Shown here: piece after piece, positions 54,701-63,339 of the stretch
Position numbering within the stretch: the first letter of the stretch is position 1
Layout: every line of letters begins with the position of its first letter
Source: Paenibacillus kobensis NBRC 15729
GTDB lineage: Bacteria > Bacillota > Bacilli > Paenibacillales > Paenibacillaceae
NCBI RefSeq assembly: GCF_004000825.1
Contig: NZ_BILZ01000014.1
Span: forward strand, 41,054 to 105,053
Direction of reading: 5' to 3'
DNA length: 64,000 nucleotides
The notes under the pieces: generated by a model
Database searches by the model: none
What the model was told of the DNA's origin: nothing
Seen by the model: the letters and a program-made list of their open reading frames with translations, nothing else
Made by a program: the position numbers and the translations under genes

Positions 54701-55821
54701 CGTCTCTCCTCCTCGAGAATATCCCTAAATTCCACAGGCCAATTGTAAACGTCCGGGCCATGAGTGCTTCGGAGCGCTTGGATCCATCGGTCTATGCCTA
54801 TCGCCACACAACCTGAATGATGTTGCACATCATTAGCATTCAAACCAAATGCATCACAAACCGCACTTCCGCAATAGTTAAATGAAGCAATACTATAACC
54901 ATCTTCGTCACCTTTACCCGATACTATCAACTCATACTTTAACTCTGCAGCCCTCTGATAAACGGACTTATTATTTTCATTTTGCGTGAAAAATGGATCG
55001 TTTGCGCTGACTATGCTGCCCGTTAACCCCAACTTCAAAAATAAGTCCCAAATCAGATCCATCATTTCAGTGCGAATATTAAGGACTTCCGTCTTCGTAC
55101 CGACAAACACAAATTCCCTCATATGAAACTCTAGTAGCCTAGTTTCCCCTCTTTTACCCACCAATTCATTCCTGAAGCATTTGCCACCGGCAGTTATTTT
55201 CTTTATAAGAGATTGAGAATCATAGTTTGAGAACTCTTCGTAAGCATGATAACAAATACATGGACGAAGGTAGAATGGCTGCATCCGAAAATAACTTGCA
55301 GTATCCTTATCAGCTACTATATCAGCTCTATAATTACCCATAATTTCATTGTTGTGAGGGATAGCTGCTACTCTCATAGTGTGCTGAGGGAAATTATGAT
55401 TGTACTGGCATTTATTCATAATATCTTCATGCAAAAAGGTCGGATATTCCCGTATACACGCTCCATTACTTGAGAACATTTTTTGCAAATACCCATCCAA
55501 CGCTTGCTTATACTTTGTCTCATCGTCCTTTAACATCAATCCGCCGTGAGTTGAGACAGGTATCATCTTTCCTGTTGATTGTTTTCGCTTTGAAGTTGTC
55601 CTTATGATTCTGCTAGGTACTAATTTAAAAGTTTCTGCAACTCGAAGTGCCTGCTCGATTTTTTGTAGCATCTCCTGATCAGGCCATTTATCCATATCAA
55701 TTTCAAGCTTTGAAGCGTTCACTTTAACATGGTTTATTGATTCCGATACAAAGCAAATGAAGTCTAATTGTTCAGCTACTCTAAGCTCGTGCCCTTTTTT
55801 GATGTCAAAGCTGATAATCAA
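54697..55821 (-). CDS. Amino acid:carrier protein ligase-like (atypical class II aaRS, SerRS-related)
   Basis: 374 residues, TTG start at 55821 with AGGAGG 8 bases upstream. Class II synthetase core: motif 2 CFRNELVGKRGETRLLEF (about 215-232) then HMREFVFVG (about 233-241), and motif 3 GCVAIGIDRW (about 337-346). Possible zinc ligands C190 and C322. The tRNA-binding arm of SerRS is missing, as in aaCP ligases that load Gly or Ala on phosphopantetheine of small carrier proteins. The carrier at 52905 and BtrH-like gene at 53684 follow in the same operon. Confidence 0.82.
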   Translation of the reverse strand: MIISFDIKKGHELRVAEQLDFICFVSESINHVKVNASKLEIDMDKWPDQEMLQKIEQALRVAETFKLVPSRIIRTTSKRKQSTGKMIPVSTHGGLMLKDDETKYKQALDGYLQKMFSSNGACIREYPTFLHEDIMNKCQYNHNFPQHTMRVAAIPHNNEIMGNYRADIVADKDTASYFRMQPFYLRPCICYHAYEEFSNYDSQSLIKKITAGGKCFRNELVGKRGETRLLEFHMREFVFVGTKTEVLNIRTEMMDLIWDLFLKLGLTGSIVSANDPFFTQNENNKSVYQRAAELKYELIVSGKGDEDGYSIASFNYCGSAVCDAFGLNANDVQHHSGCVAIGIDRWIQALRSTHGPDVYNWPVEFRDILEEERR

Positions 55822-55977
55822 ATTCGTTGCCTCCTTTCCTTCTGAAAAAATTTTACCTTGAACCGGGAAATACTTCTCGGCTTTTTATTGGTACTATTCT
55901 CATCACAATATATACCGAGCATCATAATTATTAAAAAATTACATTTATCATATAAACTGTACATTTGGAGGGAACCT

Positions 55978-56364
55978 ATGAGCGACAGCCCTGATTTTCG
56001 AGTTGACAGCATTGCTTTACCCGTTCGCAATATTGTAAAATCCATGGATTGGTACATTAAACATTTTAACCTAAAACTACTCTGGGTTTACAAAAAATAT
56101 GCCAGCTTGACAGCTAATGATTACTCAGCACCCTATGTAACGCTTGTTCATATTCCGAATATGGAGCCGTTGAATTTAATGGCCGGTCATGAACCCTGTC
56201 CGGTTCTCAATTTTTTCACTTCTGATATTGAGCTCGTTCATGAAAAGCTAAGAGCTTCCCATGTTCCCGTCAGCAATATTGAACATCATGAGAATGCATT
56301 AAAACGTTGTCTGGTCACAGATCCGGACGGCAATTTTATAGGCATTAGCAGTTATCCGGAATAA
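55978..56364 (+). CDS. VOC superfamily protein
   Basis: 128 residues from the ATG at 55978 (GGAGGG 5 bases upstream); a longer frame lacks a site. SIALPVRNIVKSMDWYIKHFNLKLLWVY and VTDPDGNFIGISSYPE. Similar to the 48920 VOC. Starts a plus-strand pair with the PhyH gene 14 bp downstream. Confidence 0.87.
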   Translation: MSDSPDFRVDSIALPVRNIVKSMDWYIKHFNLKLLWVYKKYASLTANDYSAPYVTLVHIPNMEPLNLMAGHEPCPVLNFFTSDIELVHEKLRASHVPVSNIEHHENALKRCLVTDPDGNFIGISSYPE

Positions 56365-56378
56365 GGAGGGATCGTCCG

Positions 56379-57179
56379 TTGCGAATCAGTGCGGCTCAAC
56401 GACAGTCCTATTGGGATCGGGGATATACAGTTATTAAAGGAGTATTTTCGAAGGAAGAAACTTCGAGAATGATACAGGAGCATGAAGCAATTAGATTAGC
56501 TTTTATAAAAGACAAGAGCATTGTGCAGGATAGCCACTATCCGTTATCCAGCCTCTATCCGGAACTACACGAGACGTTCCGTACTAATGATTATGTTTTT
56601 CAATTTTTAACCTCTCCAAAGTATTTCGGTCTAGTCGAGCAGTTGCTAGGAGAGGAAGCTCTCGCCGTCGGAACGACCTTTTTTTTCAAACCTCCAGGCA
56701 AAAACTCCTTCCTACTTCACCAAGATAATTACGATGTCGGCGCATCTCCGCAGCCTTCTTGTGCACTATGGGTTAGTCTGGAAGACACCTCAAGAGAGAA
56801 TGGCGGACTCTGTTTTATTCCTTATAGTCACAAGCAAGGACTTTATTCTTCCCAAACTCCGGCTGGCCATCGTTACGGACTTGTTTCTTCGAGGGTACCC
56901 CAGGTCGAAGAAGACCCCGTTCTCCTGCCTCATGGTTATTGGATGGAGGATATGACGACTCAAGCCGGTGATGTCGTTGCCTTTAATGGTTTTGTCGTTC
57001 ATGGTTCTTTCCCCAACAATTCCAGATATCAATTTCGAAAGGCATTTACCACTCATTTTATACCGCGCAGCAGCGAGAGCGTATTTGTCTTCAACAATCA
57101 ACTTGTTGACAAAAACGGTCAAATAAACAGGCTTCCACTAAACCGGCATCATCCGCTTATTCGGGATCTATTAGGATAA
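56379..57179 (+). CDS. PhyH-family Fe(II)/2-oxoglutarate dioxygenase
   Basis: 266 residues, TTG start with AGGAGG 8 bases upstream. HQD at 114-116, VVHGS with H208, then YQFRKAF Arg. Same family and length as 41176. Pairs with the VOC gene in front. Oxidative tailoring of chain or sugar. Confidence 0.9.
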   Translation: MRISAAQRQSYWDRGYTVIKGVFSKEETSRMIQEHEAIRLAFIKDKSIVQDSHYPLSSLYPELHETFRTNDYVFQFLTSPKYFGLVEQLLGEEALAVGTTFFFKPPGKNSFLLHQDNYDVGASPQPSCALWVSLEDTSRENGGLCFIPYSHKQGLYSSQTPAGHRYGLVSSRVPQVEEDPVLLPHGYWMEDMTTQAGDVVAFNGFVVHGSFPNNSRYQFRKAFTTHFIPRSSESVFVFNNQLVDKNGQINRLPLNRHHPLIRDLLG

Positions 57180-57191
57180 AGTTACAACTAG

Positions 57192-57237
57192 AAAAGGCAG
57201 CTCTCAAGCGACTACACGCTTTGAGAGCTGCCTTTTT
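57192..57237. terminator. Bidirectional terminator
   Basis: AAAAGGCAGCTCTCAAGCG ... CGCTTTGAGAGCTGCCTTTTT, near-perfect hairpin with A- and T-runs between the convergent PhyH (plus) and GT1 (minus) genes; it touches the GT1 stop. Confidence 0.94.
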
Positions 57238-58417
57238 AATCTCCGGCAAGTAATAATATCAACTCGACCATTAGCTCCTTGCCTCCATAAGGCCTTTGAC
57301 TTATACTTTCTGCAATCCGGCATGCTTTGTCTTTATACCCTCGTTTCAACATGAACGTGATTGTTTTTATTAAATCGGTGCTATTATATGAGGTGGGTAG
57401 AATGAACTCACCAACCCCGAGTGAAGCAAGCTTTCGTGCATAAAACTCTCTTTCTGTATGTGTGGGCAATATTAATGAGGGTATTCCTGAAACAATTGCC
57501 TTCATGCAGCTTCCGTGGGTACCAGAGTGAATCATTAGCGCTGCTTCAGAGACAATATCGGGAGAGAACTCGGGTACCAGCTCCATATCGGGCTTCATCC
57601 GTTCCCTCCAACTTCGTGGCAATCTCTCTGACAATAAAATTTTCACCCGGTATGGTTGATCGTACAAGGCATCTATAATACGCTTTACCCACTCGTAAAT
57701 GCTAACTCCTATGGAGTCCTCCTCGTGCCCGGGTTCGACGAGAATAAGAGGACAAGAAGACTCACTTTCCTTCTTCTTGAGCATCGGTATCCAAGATAGA
57801 ATCGGCCCAGCATACTTAATAGAGTCCATTGTAATCGGATCCATTTCTGGAACGCCCAATACAAGATTAATGTCCCCCAAATTCAAGTCTTCCACTTTGG
57901 TAATAGGAGGGAGTCCCAACGAATGCAATACACGATTAAAAATAGGCGTTACCCTCATTCCAGGCGGGACGGCCCGTGCTTCGAAGAACAAAGCTTCTCC
58001 AAACGGATGGAAGCAGGATTGTCCTATGGCCATTAAAGGAAGGTTGAAATATTTAGCCGCAATAGCAGTATGAGGACTTTGGTCAGAGATAACTACCCTT
58101 GGTTTATACTGCTTAACCATCTCTATACGCCCTGCTATCCATTGCTCAACAAAGCGCTCATCAGTAAAACCACGCTGAGCATAGTAATGATCAAGGTTGT
58201 AGAAGACCGTGCTTATTTTTACTGCATCCTGTGTCGGTTGCATAGGATCGGCATCTTCTAAGTGAATAAAACCGTTATCTTTAACGACTTCTGCCGCCTT
58301 TGCTCCGTAGACGCTGAATGCGACCTCATAGCCTTTCTGTTTTAAAATCCTAGCTGCTGGCAAGCAGCGATTAAGCGGAGCAAGTCCTCCGCTTAATCCG
58401 AAAAATATTCGTTCCAC
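57236..58417 (-). CDS. GT1-family (GT-B) glycosyltransferase, paralogue of 28551
   Basis: 393 residues, GTG start after GGGGGG. FFGLSGGLAPLNRCLPAARIL and MIHSGTHGSCMKAIVSGIPSLILPTHTEREFYA closely match the 28551 enzyme in layout. The donor motif has HSGTHGS where the other has HHGGHGS. Last gene of the operon from 62802; sugar transfer to the product. Confidence 0.88.
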   Translation of the reverse strand: MERIFFGLSGGLAPLNRCLPAARILKQKGYEVAFSVYGAKAAEVVKDNGFIHLEDADPMQPTQDAVKISTVFYNLDHYYAQRGFTDERFVEQWIAGRIEMVKQYKPRVVISDQSPHTAIAAKYFNLPLMAIGQSCFHPFGEALFFEARAVPPGMRVTPIFNRVLHSLGLPPITKVEDLNLGDINLVLGVPEMDPITMDSIKYAGPILSWIPMLKKKESESSCPLILVEPGHEEDSIGVSIYEWVKRIIDALYDQPYRVKILLSERLPRSWRERMKPDMELVPEFSPDIVSEAALMIHSGTHGSCMKAIVSGIPSLILPTHTEREFYARKLASLGVGEFILPTSYNSTDLIKTITFMLKRGYKDKACRIAESISQRPYGGKELMVELILLLAGD

Positions 58418-58437
58418 CCCATCCCCCCCTTGTTCTA

Positions 58438-60369
58438 CTATTCACCACTGGAGTAATCGTTTAACCGTCTATAGAACTTGACCTCTTTAATTATTTTCTG
58501 GGCGTCCTGCTCCTTTGACGCATCGAGAGACTCCTTTGGATTTATTCGTTCAACAACATCCTTATAGAAATCCAGCGTTTCAAACGGAATACCATAAGGG
58601 TTAACGGTTTGCAATGCTTCTGCTTCCTCTTCCTCCGAGTTAAAACTATTCATATTCACCTGCCGAACGCGAGGCTTGGACACATGATAGTTTTCATGAT
58701 TATGCAACTCGTACCGTATACTATTAATGTAAATAATTCGAATCCCCTTTGTTACGGCAAAATGAAGAGCCTCCCTTACCTTATTCACAATAGGTTCGCC
58801 TTTATCGTTGAGTGAGGTATTGCAAATAATCGGAATTCCTGTTTTTTCTTTAAAATGACTTAAAATACAATACAGAAGAGGACTCTGTACCTCATTTATT
58901 GTCTGAACTCTTGCGGAATCATCCAAATGAAGTGCGGCTGGAATTAACTTCCTTTTTTTCGGCTTTACTTGAAACGTACGAAGCATATAAGGGGAGGAAT
59001 CCGCTTGCTCAAACCAGTTTCCTATCTCTTCTTCAAGAATAATTGGTGCGACTGGGCGCCACCATTCTCTTCTCTTAATTTTATTAATATGATTCTTTGC
59101 TTCTATTGAAGCAGGATTAGCCAGAATAGAGCGATTGCCGAGGGCGCGTGGACCTAGTTCAGCTCGTCCATGAAACCAAACGATTGGCTCATGCATAATA
59201 TCCTCGACAATTTGATCAAGTTGTAACGGGGAGCTCTGAACGATATATTCATCGTACATTTGAATTGCTTCCTCTCCATCATCGGCAACTCCTGCAAATG
59301 CATTCGGCAAATTAAATTGTAATTGTTTGCTTTCCAACTTCATCTTTAAGTAAAAAGCGTAGAGCCCCATTCCTATTGATAACCCTGAATCATTGGCACA
59401 AGGAGGTGCGATAAACCCCTTAAAGCCATATTTATTCATGAGATGACTATTGGTCGGACAATTTAATGCGTAACCCCCGGCAACGGCCAAATACGTCTGG
59501 GAGGGAGTAATATCGAACTCTTGAATTAGTTTCTCAACGTTATTCTCCATAATACAAATCGAGGATTGCTGAATAATCTTCATTGTCATACTTGCCTTAT
59601 TCTCGAATTCCGTGAACCGGGAATCCCAATCAGTAATTCTTGCGTCCCCTGAAGACACTTCTTCAATCTGTCGATATATATCTTTGATATATTTACGCGT
59701 AGGCATCATAGAACTTAGGTCAGAAATGAATATAGGACTTACCTCGCAAGAAAATTTGCTTGTACATCCCGAAGCAAGCGCCATTAAAGTTCCTTCCTCT
59801 AGACCCAGAAGGTTTTTTGCTTCAGCCCAAATATAACCGGGTGAACTGATCGGTGCGTATCGAACCTTCCCCTTACTCACATAGCAAGCAGCGTAATAAT
59901 TTTTGTCTAAGCGTTCGGAACGATCGATAACGGAATCAGGACCTCCATCTACGGCTAATCCTAATATGGAGCCTCCATAGAATATAGAGGAATCGAGGAA
60001 GATTGCCGAATACAGATGAGAGAGGCTGTGATAGGACATGTACGGACATTCTGTCTGAGAGGCCAGGAAACTGCTATCGTTCGTCTGAAGTTGTGGAGTT
60101 CCCCAGATCTCGACCATATCTTCTAATGAAAGATTCAACGTCTGCAGCAAACTTTCAATGACATCCTTAGCTTGTTTCACGCTGTAGAAAGACTGTCCAT
60201 GTTGTTTGATCCCTGTGAATCTTTCCAACTCCCAACAGCAAACCAATTCAATCCGACCATCTATAACACGAAACAGCGCAATGCTTTGATCGTGACGGAT
60301 TTCACTTCGGGTAAAATAACATATGGGATCAATATGCATATAAACAGACAAGTAGTACCCTTCTGTCAT
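58438..60369 (-). CDS. O-carbamoyltransferase (NodU/TobZ/CmcH family)
   Basis: 643 residues, GGAGGGAGG upstream. N-terminal Kae1-like domain with HSLSHLYSA (family HxxSH) and LAVDGGPDS, then VAGGYALNCPTNS (about 296-308); C-terminal YrdC-like domain with WFHGRAELGPRALGNRSILANP and ICNTSLNDKGEPIV. It makes carbamoyl-AMP from carbamoyl phosphate and transfers it to a hydroxyl, often on a sugar. Overlaps the epimerase by 4 bp. The longer acidic C-terminal tail (about 580-643) is unusual. Confidence 0.9.
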   Translation of the reverse strand: MTEGYYLSVYMHIDPICYFTRSEIRHDQSIALFRVIDGRIELVCCWELERFTGIKQHGQSFYSVKQAKDVIESLLQTLNLSLEDMVEIWGTPQLQTNDSSFLASQTECPYMSYHSLSHLYSAIFLDSSIFYGGSILGLAVDGGPDSVIDRSERLDKNYYAACYVSKGKVRYAPISSPGYIWAEAKNLLGLEEGTLMALASGCTSKFSCEVSPIFISDLSSMMPTRKYIKDIYRQIEEVSSGDARITDWDSRFTEFENKASMTMKIIQQSSICIMENNVEKLIQEFDITPSQTYLAVAGGYALNCPTNSHLMNKYGFKGFIAPPCANDSGLSIGMGLYAFYLKMKLESKQLQFNLPNAFAGVADDGEEAIQMYDEYIVQSSPLQLDQIVEDIMHEPIVWFHGRAELGPRALGNRSILANPASIEAKNHINKIKRREWWRPVAPIILEEEIGNWFEQADSSPYMLRTFQVKPKKRKLIPAALHLDDSARVQTINEVQSPLLYCILSHFKEKTGIPIICNTSLNDKGEPIVNKVREALHFAVTKGIRIIYINSIRYELHNHENYHVSKPRVRQVNMNSFNSEEEEAEALQTVNPYGIPFETLDFYKDVVERINPKESLDASKEQDAQKIIKEVKFYRRLNDYSSGE

Positions 60370-61226
60370 AGATCCTCCCTCCTAGACAGTAACTTACGCT
60401 GCTCAACGAAGCGTATACTGTTATCAATTAAACATTCGATAGATTCCTCAAATACGTTTTCGAATTCCATTGTCATGCCCCCTGTAAAACCTATCCTTTG
60501 CAGAATATTCAATATTGCTGCACAGGGAATTATGCCATCATCCAACGAAGTTCCACGAGTATGACGCATCGTGTATACAGCTGTTTGTACAGCTTTGATA
60601 TTGTTAATATGGAATCCAGCAATTACGTGCAAATAATGCTCGATAAATGCAAGGATATTTATCCCTGCCAGATGTAAATGCGTAAGGTCTGGGACAAGGT
60701 AGATCTCACTGTTCATGGAATGAGTCAACCATTCGATATCTTCTAGCTTAAAAATACAATGACCAAAATGCGGATGAATAGCGACTTTTATACCCTTGTA
60801 AGTATACCGTTTTATTGTTTCTTTTATTTGAGAAGCCATCCTAGCATAATCTTCTTGTTCCATCGTCTTGCTAAGCTGAATTCCAGGACCTAGCGTGACC
60901 ATAGGAATTCCTAGAAAAGCTAGTTTATTAGCCAGCTTTTCATGATTAATATATATTTGGCGTCTATGGCCCCAATGGGCGAAATGACCGAACTCAAACA
61001 CGGAAGAGATTTGTAAGTTCAATCTTTTTAACTCATATTTCCAATATTCCTCATCACGTAATAGTAACTGTTTGCTTCCCAGTTCACAAAAATGGAATCC
61101 CTTCTCTGCAATCATTTCCATACCCTCCTCGGGTTGATTTCCCCAATGAGCCATATGAAATGACCATTCAGAATATGGATTATTCATTAGACTTTGTTTT
61201 ACTGCGCGTCCAGCCGTTATTACCAT
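60366..61226 (-). CDS. TIM-barrel sugar isomerase/epimerase-type protein (AP endonuclease 2 family)
   Basis: About 286 residues from the ATG at 61226 (GGAAGG 8 bases upstream); starts at 61262 and 61187 are possible, all overlapping the PhyH 3' end. Metal-binding layout: GSKQLLLRD, KVAIHPHFGH, LVPDLTHLHLAG, HINNIK and MEFEN at the barrel ends. It would isomerise or epimerise a keto sugar or dehydrate an inosose. Confidence 0.78.
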   Translation of the reverse strand: MVITAGRAVKQSLMNNPYSEWSFHMAHWGNQPEEGMEMIAEKGFHFCELGSKQLLLRDEEYWKYELKRLNLQISSVFEFGHFAHWGHRRQIYINHEKLANKLAFLGIPMVTLGPGIQLSKTMEQEDYARMASQIKETIKRYTYKGIKVAIHPHFGHCIFKLEDIEWLTHSMNSEIYLVPDLTHLHLAGINILAFIEHYLHVIAGFHINNIKAVQTAVYTMRHTRGTSLDDGIIPCAAILNILQRIGFTGGMTMEFENVFEESIECLIDNSIRFVEQRKLLSRREDL

Positions 61227-62031
61227 AATAATTTCCTTCCGTAACCGCAAAGATAGATCCATGATTTTCAGTAATTTTAGGCGTTGTATTTAACCGTCTT
61301 CTTACTCTATTTCCGTTTCTATCAATTAAATTATTAAAATTTAGAATGAGTCGTTCTAATCCCACGCCTGCAAAATGCACTAATAAAGCACGACGAAATG
61401 TATGTGCCGTTTCATTTTTCAACGATCCATGAACTGTATCGCCACTAAAGATAACGACATCCCCGGGCTCTGTACTCAAGTATACTTTTTCATAATTATC
61501 AGGAAGCAAGGACATCTGTCCGTAATCGGAGAATGATTCTTGAATATTGTCTAATCTGCGGATGGGAGGAAGTAAGCCGAGTTTATGAGATCCCTTATAA
61601 AAATATAATCCTCCATTCGCTGGATAAGAGGAATCTAAGCTAATCCAGGCGGAGCAGGTTGTACCAGGTGCTGCCCCGATGGCGAAATTATCTTGATGGT
61701 CTGGAAGTCCCTGTACTCCTGGCCCTTTGAAATAATAACTCGTGGAAACGACTAAAGATTCTTCTTCGATTAATTCTTCAACGGTTCTTACTAGCCGTGG
61801 GCTTAATATTTGCTTTTTAATTGTATCCGACTCTTGATGATAATCTCTCAAGCGAGGATAGAGGCTCGCTATAGGATTCTCTTTCTCTAACGAGACCTTG
61901 CCTTCCTTAATTAAACGCAACCAAATCAGTTCGTATTCAAGCTTCAGAATATCCACTTGCTCTTTTGAAAACAATCCCTTTGCGATCATATATCCGTTTG
62001 TCTCAAGATTTTCCTTTGTATATATGTTCAT
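61180..62031 (-). CDS. PhyH-family Fe(II)/2-oxoglutarate dioxygenase
   Basis: 283 residues. HQD at 112-114, VHGSL with H201, TFRRAL Arg; C-terminal RRLN. A 20-30-residue C-terminal extension overlaps the epimerase start. Ten bases downstream of the 62041 paralogue, so a tandem pair. Confidence 0.9.
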   Translation of the reverse strand: MNIYTKENLETNGYMIAKGLFSKEQVDILKLEYELIWLRLIKEGKVSLEKENPIASLYPRLRDYHQESDTIKKQILSPRLVRTVEELIEEESLVVSTSYYFKGPGVQGLPDHQDNFAIGAAPGTTCSAWISLDSSYPANGGLYFYKGSHKLGLLPPIRRLDNIQESFSDYGQMSLLPDNYEKVYLSTEPGDVVIFSGDTVHGSLKNETAHTFRRALLVHFAGVGLERLILNFNNLIDRNGNRVRRRLNTTPKITENHGSIFAVTEGNYYGNNGWTRSKTKSNE

Positions 62032-62040
62032 TCCTCAGAT

Positions 62041-62802
62041 TCACCTCTTCCCAGGAAGACTATTCAATCGTCGTCTCACGCGATTCCCCTCTTTATCCAA
62101 CAGTTGATTGAAGTTTAGATACGTTTTTTCCGAGCTTGAACGTGCATAATGAGTAATAATTGCTCTCCGATATCGGTCCAATGACTGATTTGGATGAGAA
62201 GCATGAACAATCTGTCCATTAAAAATGATTATGTCTCCCGGTTCTGTCACCAATTCAATCGTCTCTTGACCCTCAACGATAAGATGTTCCCCTTCACCCC
62301 ATGCACCACTTGCAGAATCCGGAGTCTTTATTTCCCATGATCCTGTCCCTTTATAGAAGTACATGGACCCGTTCTGCGGATCTGCCTTGTCCAGACTTAC
62401 CCACACAGCATGCGTAGTATCGGGACTAACGCCAATATTGTAATTATCCTGATGATTTCCCATCCCTTCCGCTCCCGGTGGCTTCAGGTGATAATTGCTA
62501 ACGATTGCAAGAGGGGCTTCTCCTAATAAATTCTCAAGTAATTCAATCACCCTTTTATCCAGTATGAATGATTTTACAAGATCATCCTCTCTATGAAAGT
62601 CCCTTAGAGGAGAAAACAGACTATCTAGGGGCCTATCGATATCTTGTTTGATTTTCTGATCGCGAACGAGGTCCAACCATATCTGACGAAATCTTTCATT
62701 AAGTTCGTCCACATCATTTTGCAAGAACACTTTACGCACAATTAAATAACCGTTCTCTTCGTAAAAACGTTTATCTTCAATGGTAAGCTTGGAAACAGAC
62801 AT
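62041..62802 (-). CDS. PhyH-family Fe(II)/2-oxoglutarate dioxygenase
   Basis: 253 residues. HQD at 117-119, VHASHPN with H200, RYRRAI Arg; C-terminal VRRRLNSLPGKR resembles the 61180 protein (RVRRRLN). First gene of the last island operon, 230 bp from the right direct repeat. Confidence 0.9.
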   Translation of the reverse strand: MSVSKLTIEDKRFYEENGYLIVRKVFLQNDVDELNERFRQIWLDLVRDQKIKQDIDRPLDSLFSPLRDFHREDDLVKSFILDKRVIELLENLLGEAPLAIVSNYHLKPPGAEGMGNHQDNYNIGVSPDTTHAVWVSLDKADPQNGSMYFYKGTGSWEIKTPDSASGAWGEGEHLIVEGQETIELVTEPGDIIIFNGQIVHASHPNQSLDRYRRAIITHYARSSSEKTYLNFNQLLDKEGNRVRRRLNSLPGKR

Positions 62803-63034
62803 GCTATCACCCCATGATTAGAATTGAACATGATAAGAATACTAAACAATCACAATTCCGACTCGGGCATCTATGCGGTAAACAAAGCCGAAACTAAGGC
62901 GCAAAGCCATGTATCCGGTGCTCGGGTGCGCTAAACCCAATTTCCCGCACCGAAGATAATGCTTTTTCCTATTCCTTAAACCGTTACGACTGGATTTATA
63001 CTTGTCAATATTCTTCACCACCTTATCGATACCA

Positions 63035-63143
63035 ACCTTCTTCCCTGTCAGACCTTGTATGTCTTTCACAATCAATCTTTATTCGTAGGTATTGGACATT
63101 CCGATACGAGAGTCCATTCTAAAATACTTGAAGTGCCTGCCAT
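63035..63143 (-). pseudogene. Disabled 5' copy of the PH-domain gene
   Basis: Starts like the intact gene at 6925 (ATG at 63143, same first 19 residues), but about 79 bp are missing after codon 19 and one T is lost in the AATAAAAG run. The frame stops after about 23 codons. Similarity to the intact gene continues in another frame to about 63035 (IVKDIQGLTGKKV). The sequence beyond (to 62842) does not resemble the PH gene. Confidence 0.88.
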
Positions 63144-63271
63144 TTACCTATTTCCCCATTATTAGGCACCAAATTGTTCAATCATTCGATATTCTTTTCA
63201 CAACCCCTTATTATTACATTTGACCCTCATTGAACATCCGCAATTGGATTCTTCGATTGAGCTTACAATAT

Positions 63272-63312
63272 AAAAAAACGGCGAACATGGCTGATGAAGC
63301 CGCCGTTCGCCG
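63272..63312 (-). terminator. Terminator of the CBM gene, right copy
   Basis: Same hairpin as 7073-7112 (GGCGAAC ... GTTCGCC with inner GGCT/AGCC), followed by seven T residues on the minus strand. Confidence 0.88.
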
Positions 63313-63339
63313 CAATTGTTGCATCGTTTTAAGACCGAA

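Noticed and set aside
62842..63075. Minus-strand 77-codon frame in the right repeat.
   Set aside because: Only its first residues resemble the PH protein in a shifted frame; it is the out-of-frame tail of the broken copy, not an independent gene.
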